Shown one piece after another: positions 56,981 through 64,000 of a DNA stretch of 64,000 nucleotides (its first letter is position 1; each line of letters starts with the position of its first letter). The notes under the pieces are model-generated. The model was not told the DNA's origin and searched no databases. It saw nothing but the letters and a program-made list of their open reading frames with translations. Source of the stretch: Argopecten irradians. Its lineage: Eukaryota; Mollusca; Bivalvia; Pectinida; Pectinidae. The position numbers and the translations under genes are program-made. The stretch lies in assembly GCF_041381155.1 (NCBI RefSeq), contig NC_091139.1, forward strand, positions 11,083,905-11,147,904, written 5' to 3'.

Positions 56981-57577
56981 GCAGACAGAAAATGCATTGC
57001 AGAGAGATCTTTTAGGGAGTCTAAGGACGAAAATATGACAGAAGTCATTAAATGTCAATTTGAATAACTTCAAATGATTGGGAAAAACAGGACGAGCGAA
57101 AGTATAAGGGTAATGTCGAATTATGTTAGAAGAAAAAAACCCACAGATTTTTAAAGGAGCAAATGAAACTCTAATTATCGTTATACACAAACGATTTGAA
57201 TATGCCAATGTGTAGTTATGGAATAATTTCAATGAGATAATGGCCAATAGTTTGACCGGTTCACGTAACTTGTTAAAGCTTGGTAAATGGAAATGATAAG
57301 ATTCATGGAATCTGGACCAGAGACAGATAATATAATCTATCAAACAAATAAACATACATGTTTCTCTGGGACTCTTCAGCAAATGTCCATCAATGAAAAC
57401 ATTTGAAGGGTTATATGAGATTCGTCAGATATTGGGCAAAGAAGTATACATTGTAATCCTAACCGTGCATGTAGGACTCGCGTATTTGTGACAAAACTGA
57501 CTTACACACTTTATGCTTTGTCAGGCATCCTTCCTTGCTTCACGTCAGTCTGTCGGCTCGATGTAAGCATAGCCCCT

Positions 57578-57793
57578 AGCTGTCCATGGGACGAGTGGTT
57601 AGGATGTCCCGATCTATTACCGCTAGCCATATCCACTACTGCGTGTTCGAATCCCATGTTGGGCAGTTGCCAGGTACGGACTGTAGGTCGGTGGGTTTTC
57701 CCCGGATACTCTAGCTTTCGTAAACTACATAAACCTGGTACGTTCTTTAATGATTAAAGCTATGTTAATAGGCAAACCAAACCAAACCAAACT
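57578..57793 (+). mobile_element. tRNA-derived SINE, best copy
   Basis: The head contains a box A-like GAGTGGTTAGGATGTC and, 50 bases on, a box B-like GTGTTCGAATCCC, the two internal promoters of RNA polymerase III. The body has GGGCAGTTGCCAGGTACGGA, CTGTAGGTCGGTGGGTTTTC and ACCTGGTACGTTCTTTAATG. The 3' end is the tail GGCAAACCAAACCAAACC. Partial relatives lie at 27697, 37325 and 44195. It could be compared with the mollusc V-SINE family RUDI; I cannot confirm identity. Confidence 0.75.
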
Positions 57794-58125
57794 TCATCAT
57801 TTAGTATTCATACCTAATCAACAGAAAAATATACTATAAAATTAGTAAATGATGTTTCATCAGTTGCGAGAGTTCTGAAATCAAAATAGTGTTAGGTGCA
57901 TTTTATATAACAACTTTGTATCATACATTGCGGCTGTAGCATGCAGTTTTCATCAAATTATATTTTGTGTTTAACATGAGCCAATATCAACTTCATAAAA
58001 ACATTGTGTTAGAGTTAAATATATCGGTATTGTTGCGATATATGTTGATGCTATTCTGCCTATTTGCACATTAAAATCAATTGTTCATTAATTAAAAATT
58101 TTATTTGTACGTTTCATTTGTTTAT

Positions 58126-58628
58126 TTTTCTTTTTTTTCTTGCCCCCATCATCACGTAAAAGGCGACTAAATTTAAGATCTTATCTTTTCTCTTCTTCCT
58201 AACTGACTTTATCTTTCCTAATGCCTCCCTTGGCGCCGCCTCACTTTTGGCCTTGAGTTGAGCGTTCGCCCCTGTTAGGAAGGCTCTGGGTTCTGTCCCC
58301 TGGCCGAGACACACCAAAGTCTATAAAAGTTTCTGCTCCTGCTTGGCGCTCATCATACAGGGAGTGGGACAACTGGTTCGCCCGTTGTCAGTATAAAGTG
58401 ACCGGGTGAGGTGTTTTGCTTGGTGTCTTCGGCGGCATGCATCAGTGATATAGCACTATAAAAGGGCAACAGTTCCACTATACAAGAAGACACAACACGA
58501 ACATACCACAGTCTCCCAAAACACGCACCTCACACAACATACACGCATCACACCGCAAACATGGGAGGCCGTCCTTGCATGACCATGGCTGTTGATAGGA
58601 CGTTAATGAATCAAACAAACAAACAAAA
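58126..58628 (+). mobile_element. Long SINE-like element
   Basis: Contains CACGTAAAAGGCGACTAAAT, CTTGAGTTGAGCGTTCGCCC, AAGGCTCTGGGTTCTGTCCC, CGAGACACACCAAAGTCTAT, TTGGCGCTCATCATACAGGG, CTTCGGCGGCATGCATCAGT and AAGAAGACACAACACGAACA, ending GAATCAAACAAACAAACAAAA. This block order is familiar from abundant mollusc SINEs with a conserved central core, by memory only. The minus frame 58114-58317 falls inside it and is not a gene. Confidence 0.65.
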
Positions 58629-59424
58629 TCATATCACATAGATTTTTATGGTAATCTCCTCCTCTTGGTGGGGGACAAAAATGCGATTCATGAAGGATAC
58701 CCAATTGCAATCATGATAATCTTGTTTCTTCTCGTCTGATAAATAAAGTCAAATTGCATGTGTGATGTATTTATGCTGGGTCAGTGACCTCAAATTTCTG
58801 ACCCTTTCTTTGACCCCTCTCGACCACCTCAGCATAGGTTTTGGACTCGACAGCTAATAAATCTAATGAACCATTGGTAACCGGTGCTGTTTCAATAACC
58901 AAAACATCTCTGTGATAATTAAGGCAAATCTTTCAACGGCACAGAAACTAACCCCCGAGCGATCTGACACTAACAATGGCAGCGAAAATTCAAAGATGGT
59001 ATCTCGCTTCAATAAAGAAACACGGAGACGGTAGCTACCACGAGGGGATGATATGGAAAACTAATTTTTGTCTTCACTTACCGCAGTTAAATTGATCGAC
59101 CTCTAGCTTTTAACTTAATTTGTTATCAATATGATCTGCAACATGACAGAGAAGTCTAAAAAAAGATGCTTTAGACGGTGACTTCTCAACACAAGTCATA
59201 GCTTCTCGTAGTGTAAGTGGCTTCTTCAAATCGGAGCTGTAGAACACAGGTTTAATGCACCAACTGGGCTAGTGCCACGGTGACTACGGGTTAACAGTGC
59301 ATCAGCACTTTTATCTGATTACTGTCCATCATTTGATTTTCGTGAGATACAAATTTTACCTTAATTTCGGGAAGGAGCACTCACGCGAATCCAACAACTA
59401 CGTGAATAATTGTATAAAATGTAT

Positions 59425-59611
59425 ATCCCGTCTCTGCATATTACAGAGTTACCTCCCTTGTGGATAAGTATCTATTGTTACCTCATTATCTGTGAGCGCA
59501 ATTCACGTCGTTTTCTCCGAAAAGTATGACGTTACGCTCGCAAACATATGACGTCACAATCAATACCTACCCGCAAGGACAGATAAGTCTGTAATATGCA
59601 AATACAGAATA
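59425..59611. mobile_element. Inverted-repeat element, family A (near complete)
   Basis: Left arm ATCCCGTCTCTGCATATTAC, AGAGTTACCTCCCTTGTGGA; core GTGAGCGCAATTCACGTCGT, GTATGACGTTACGCTCGCAA, CATATGACGTCACAATCAAT; right arm ACCTACCCGCAAGGACAGAT, AATATGCAAATACAGAAT. A fragment of the left half recurs at about 59709-59780. Confidence 0.8.
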
Positions 59612-59629
59612 AATGCCAGACCTTTTACC

Positions 59630-59712
59630 GCGAAGTTAAGTATTCGCGAACATTCTGAAAACAACCAAGATGTAAAATACTGTTTACGCGAAAATTAAGT
59701 GGTTTACAGTAT
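59630..59712. repeat. CGCGAA-type repeat fragment
   Basis: TACCGCGAAGTTAAGTATTC, GCGAACATTCTGAAAACAAC and TTACGCGAAAATTAAGTGGT, related to 56790-56980, between two family A sequences. Confidence 0.5.
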
Positions 59713-59920
59713 ATATTGTATTTGAATCTTGCAGAGTTATCTGTCCTTAAATGGAAGTACTCATTGTGACATCATGTGGACGATTGTTTAATTAAGCTAT
59801 CATTGACTCGTGCACTATTTTGAATCTTTTTTATTTTGGTATCAACATTTAATTAGACTTATTAAGATGTGTATGCTGTATGATTGAAATTGATTAACCT
59901 TTATGCCTGCAGTTCAAAGA

Positions 59921-59957
59921 GATCATCATCATTATCATCATCATCATCATCATCATT

Positions 59958-60004
<47 letters not shown>

Positions 60005-60063
60005 TATCATCATCCTCATCATCATCATCATCATCATTATCATCATCATTATCATCATCCTCC

Positions 60064-60109
<46 letters not shown>

Positions 60110-60112
60110 TAT
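59921..60112 (+). repeat. (ATC)n microsatellite
   Basis: About 190 bases of ATC/TCA trinucleotides, with scattered ATT and CCT interruptions. Frames of poly-Ser, poly-His or poly-Met over it (59884-60126, 59903-60187, 59894-60109) are translations of the repeat. Confidence 0.95.
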
Positions 60113-60122
60113 GTTTGGTACC

Positions 60123-60441
60123 TTAAAGATGCTCCACCGACGACAGTATATATGTGTCTAATTAGCACAAAAATACATATGAAATAATTTATTTTAGTTT
60201 TGGTGCATGTACAAGCAGTATTTCATTCCATATAGAACATAGTGCCACATATTTTTTTCGGGACGCAATTGATTATTTTTTTGATATTTCCATCTTGAAG
60301 TAAAATAAGAAGTTCAAACTTTTCAATGATGGTAATGGTGTAAAGTAAGTAACTTTTGTCACTGAAGAAAAATACTGGTTCGTCTCCTCCTGTTTATAAA
60401 TTAAGAAAAAATACCATTCGTTAGCGGTAGAGTATCTTTAA
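60123..60441. mobile_element. Inverted-repeat element, family E
   Basis: TTAAAGATGCTCCACCGACG at the left and TTAGCGGTAGAGTATCTTTAA at the right; the internal TTTCGGGACGCAATTGATTA and AAGTAAAATAAGAAGTTCAA match 22612-22970. It starts directly after the (ATC)n tract. Confidence 0.75.
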
Positions 60442-60941
60442 GAATACATATTTAAGTTGCCAATGCAAGTTAAAACATTCGTGTTTTTTTTTAAATTTCA
60501 TATGTTTCTCTCTCCCTAATTGAAATTATCATGTTTAAGACATAAAGCTGATTAGTACATGTACTGAAAGTGTTCACATTGTAGGGTGATTGCACTGTTT
60601 TCGTTTCAGCTGAACTTTGGAGTCGTGATGAAAATATAAATGTGCATGTTCATTGTTGCAATGAAAAACCGATTTGACAGGTATACTACTTTATACCCAC
60701 CTATTCTATCCCTGGTAACTACTGTAACTTGCAGTTGCACTATCTGTATTATTGGAATAGGTTAATATATGCAAGCAACAACATTGGAACATGTTTAACT
60801 GATTGAGATGAAATAGAAGAAGTTTAAATATATAAATGACAAATAAAGTGACGTTCACACAGGAAACCTTCAGCTTGTCAACTTCATAAAAGTGGAATAG
60901 AACGCTAAAACATTAAACTGGATGAGATGCCCCACTACTGA

Positions 60942-61252
60942 CATCCTCGATACTCCATGGGTTCCGATCACTTCCGATCTCTACACCCCTGGACTATCTC
61001 ATAGTAAAATTGAAGGCAGCTCAGCGGAAAACATTTGACCAATCACAAGGCAGCAAAGATTTCCTCTGAAGACTACACAGAGAGCGACGCCTTACATGAA
61101 AGCCACACAGTCGACCACAGTGTACCGTTATATGATTATTTTTATGTACATAAAAAAAATGAATTACCTGTTCTGTTGCCTCCAGTTTTACTATGAGATA
61201 GTCTAGGGGTGAAGAGATCGTTAGTGATCGTAACCCCTGAGTATCGAGAATG
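60942..61252. mobile_element. Inverted-repeat element, family C (complete)
   Basis: CATCCTCGATACTCCATGGG and ACCCCTGGACTATCTCATAG on the left; CTATGAGATAGTCTAGGGGT, TTAGTGATCGTAACCCCTGA and GTATCGAGAATG on the right. About 311 bp, near-perfect long inverted arms, no coding sequence. Confidence 0.75.
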
Positions 61253-61402
61253 CAATACAGTACAACCTTTTTGGTTTTGACTTTCGATAATAACCACTAC
61301 AACTTGATTATATAATGTTTTCTGATAAGCGTTATATCATTCTAGTTCTCACCCAGAACATTTTATCTGAAGTGTCGAGACTTAGTCAACTTTGGCATGC
61401 AT

Positions 61403-61441
61403 GCCGATCTACAAGCACGTGACGATCTACAAGCACGTGAC
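61403..61441 (+). repeat. 18-bp direct duplication carrying an E-box
   Basis: GATCTACAAGCACGTGAC occurs twice head-to-tail; each contains the palindrome CACGTG, the binding core of bHLH factors such as MYC/USF. A third CGTGACG follows after CCTCCT. Confidence 0.6.
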
Positions 61442-62144
61442 GACCTCCTCGTGACGGGTTTATCGCGCGACTGTCTCTAAATAGGCCTTGTAACGTTGGG
61501 AATGAGTGCTACAAATGACAATTACAGAACGGTAAAACAGACGATAATGCCTTGTATGTAGCGGGCCAACTACCTCTCTTCGCTGCATCGCTTCACCACA
61601 ATGTTTTTTTACACTGAATACCCGGTAACTGTTTATATCTATATATTTACCACGAAAATGCGGATCAATAACAGATATAATCAGTTTCATGATAATGGTA
61701 TTGTGATGGGTATGTAAATGTAAGTGGAGAAGCAATAATACATTCCTTGAGATATCATCTTGACAATGATATTTTAACGTTTCTAGTGTTGCAATTATAA
61801 AGCGGATATGGTAGGCGAATCTGCTATGGGGATTTATAATAGAGACCGGAAATATTCATTACTTGGCACATAAAATACTGCGATGAAATAAAATCGATGA
61901 TGAATATCATCCGGAGTATCAATATTAAAACACAGTTCCCACTTAAGTGAAAAGATTATATTCAACAAAATGTATTTTTCGAGTTGATTTTGTTTTCATA
62001 TAACTTTAACATGTAAAGGAGGATTGAAGTTTATGTGACTGTCCGGTTCCGCATCGTGTCTCTAATGACCGTAATTGAGTAACATCAACCGTATCCTCCT
62101 CTTAGACGGATGACTGCTCAGTTGTTTACCTATGATGCCCGTTA

Positions 62145-62785
62145 CATCATTTGATGGCAGAGGTGGGGGTGTACGTTACATAATTTGGTGGCAGCGGTGG
62201 GTTGCACGTTACATTATTTGGTGGCAGCGGTGGGATGCACGTTACATCATTTGGTGGCAGCGGTGGGGGTGAAAATTACATCATTTGGTGGCAGCGGTGG
62301 GGTGCACGTTACATCATTTGGTGGCAGCGGTGGGATACAAGTTACATCACTGGTGGCAGCGGTTAGGTGCACGCTACATCATTTGATTGCAGCGGTGGGA
62401 TGCACGTTACATCATTTGGTGGCACCGGCGGGATACACGTTACATCATTGGTGGCAGCGGTGGGGTGCACGTTACATCATTTGGTGGCACCGGTGGGATG
62501 CAAGTTACATCATTTGGTGGCAGCGGTGGGATGCAAGTTACATCATTGGTGGCAGCGGTGGGGTGCACGTTACATCATTGGTGGCAGCGGTGGGATGCAA
62601 GTTACAGCATTTGGTGGCAGCGGTGGGATGCACGTTACATCATTGGTGGCACCGGTGGGATGCAAGTAACATCATTTGGTGGTACCGGTCGGATGCAAGT
62701 TACATCATTTGGTGGCAACAGTGAGATGAAAGTTACATCCTTGGTGGCAGCGATGGGGTGCAGGTTACATCATTTGATGGTTGCG
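62145..62785 (+). repeat. 33-bp minisatellite
   Basis: About 19 units of GGTGGCAGCGGTGGGATGCA followed by CGTTACATCATTT, some one base shorter. Three overlapping plus frames (62185-62724, 62367-62669, 62387-62821) are repeat readings of VTSFGGSGG, VAAVGCTLHHL and WWQRWDA type and are not genes. Confidence 0.9.
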
Positions 62786-62829
62786 GTTTATATCATGTAC
62801 GGTTTTCTAAAAAAAAGATAACGAAGTAG

Positions 62830-64000
62830 TAAACAAATGAAATTCGATGTTCCAGGAGAGTAAGCGCTCATTCTAATAAGAATAAAACGCAACATAAATT
62901 CATATTGCATAAGGTATCGGTAAAGGGTTACGGGGTAAGAAATCTAGGCAATAATCAAGAATCAGGTCAAGATTCTATGCAAATCTTGACTTCCGTGATA
63001 ACACTCACGCGACTAGAGGTTGTTAGTGTACTATCTATGGACACGATCAATAATGACCAATAACTATGATAACACGTGGAAATAAATATTTACTACACAG
63101 GCCAAATCACGCGAGAGGATAATCAGTAAACTTCCCAATACCTTGATACGGCTGCCATAGGCTTTGCCGCCAGGACTGACCGGTACGACTCGGTTCATCG
63201 ATAATGATGTTGGACTGACAATATGATTACAACGGTCAGTTTCATTGAATATGTCTAGTCAAGCAAGCTCTTTACCTGGCATATTCTCTAGCTCGAGCCA
63301 TTGATCACTGTTCCTTCCGTAAATTACGAACTGGACGCACGTGCGAGCGCCAATAACTATACAAAAGAGCTCCTAATAACTAGGGTCAAGGTGAGGATGG
63401 ACGCTTCCGTGGCTAAAACGCTAATTCCTTATCGATTGACGGCTGGATACCAATCTATGATCTGTCATATAGGACGCTCGATGCCTTTTAAATGTGTGGT
63501 TACCATGGAAACGGATAATCAATCCTGGGAATAAGTAATGATGGACTGTTGGTAGAATGTCGGACAGTTATGGCGGATCACGTGACGTTTCCGTTAGCGC
63601 GTGAGGGGTGCCGGAACACCAATACGATATCGATCTGAGCGGGAGGAACAATCGCCCATTGATACTCTTGCTACTACTACGGCTACTACAACTGTTGTGA
63701 TAGTAGGAGCTTATCAATGGTAAGGCCATGCCTAGGGAGACCTCTAATCGCCGATTCCATTGTCGTGCTGTGTGGTAATGACATAAAGTAACTTAATTTA
63801 CTATTGTTTATCATCTTATGCTACGACTTGCGTGCGGAAACATTCTTACACCCCGAGTCGTAACGTCGACTAGTGGAGGCGAAAAGGAGGTCCAGATACT
63901 GTACTGGAGCCATCATTCGAGATTGCGAGTTAATTGCACCACCACATTAGATGTTATTCTATCCGAGCCTTTATTTAGAAGCTGTATCGTTAACTGACAC
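62830..64000. other. GC-richer right end with no supported gene
   Basis: CpG becomes more frequent towards the end: TGGCGGATCACGTGACGTTT at about 63572, TTAGCGCGTGAGGGGTGCCG, CCCGAGTCGTAACGTCGACT. Contains CACGTGACG and TGACGTTT-like CRE/E-box motifs. The frame 63301-63534 (77 codons) has no recognised domain. This could be the upstream region of a gene beyond the window, but no start or splice signal supports that. Confidence 0.35.

Larger units (their letters stand above)
51423..57577. other. 3' UTR of BTBD19 and AT-rich intergenic sequence
   Basis: After the stop, ATTAAA at 51483-51488 is a weak poly(A) candidate. Beyond it I see no supportable exon. The frames at 53179-53388 (-), 53519-53800 (-), 55185-55535 (+) and 56726-57382 (-) have no recognisable domain or splice context. 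There are small repeats at 52126-52190, an inverted-repeat element at 52972-53212 and an AT run at 52525-52542. Confidence 0.55.

Noticed and set aside
57585..57670. Possible tRNA gene with A and B boxes
   Set aside because: The box spacing and sequence fit a tRNA-derived SINE head; it continues into a body and A-rich tail shared by other copies, and I could not fold a proper cloverleaf by eye.
59884..60187. Poly-Ser, poly-His and poly-Met frames
   Set aside because: Readings of an (ATC)n microsatellite.
62185..62821. Three overlapping frames of 100-179 codons
   Set aside because: They are readings of the 33-bp minisatellite in three phases; no unique sequence or domain.

Overview
The window is animal nuclear DNA, most likely from a bivalve mollusc. 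It is AT-rich, its genes are split by many GT-AG introns, and it is crowded with short inverted-repeat elements, tRNA-derived SINEs and minisatellites. The mollusc assignment is inferred from repeat style and gene content. I assembled exons by eye from reading frame, splice consensus and recalled family features, with no database search.

Layout: (1) 1-1068 (+) is the 3' exon of a TRIM/B-box protein, cut by the window edge, with a poly(A) signal at 1159. (2) 1.2-5.8 kb is non-coding, with mobile-element remnants and one frameshifted, possibly transposon-derived coding fragment. (3) 5791-24050 (-) is a large SR-type splicing factor of the SREK1/SRSF11 (p54) family. It has about 19 exons and two RRMs, and its tail combines features that vertebrates divide between two paralogues. 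It contains twin 24-nt microexons and a 42-nt exon present three times inside a 248-bp tandem repeat. (4) 24.05-24.45 kb looks like a divergent promoter. (5) 27389-32844 (+) is SGTA, a TPR co-chaperone, with 11 coding exons and a probable GC-AG last intron next to an intronic poly(A) signal. (6) 33-42.1 kb is gene-poor and repeat-rich. (7) 42140-51422 (+) is a BTBD19-like BTB/BACK protein with 7 coding exons. Its introns hold large minisatellites and decayed duplicate copies of an exon end. (8) 51.4-64 kb has no gene I can support; it holds SINEs, inverted-repeat elements, an (ATC)n tract, a 33-bp minisatellite and a GC-richer right end.

The genes are not an operon and have no evident shared pathway. 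I did not find a new multi-gene system. The most unusual feature is repeated small-scale exon duplication: the triplicated and twin exons of the splicing factor, and exon-end copies with intact donors in SGTA and BTBD19. At least six families of short inverted-repeat elements recur across the window, one with seven or eight copies carrying CRE-like TGACGTCA cores.
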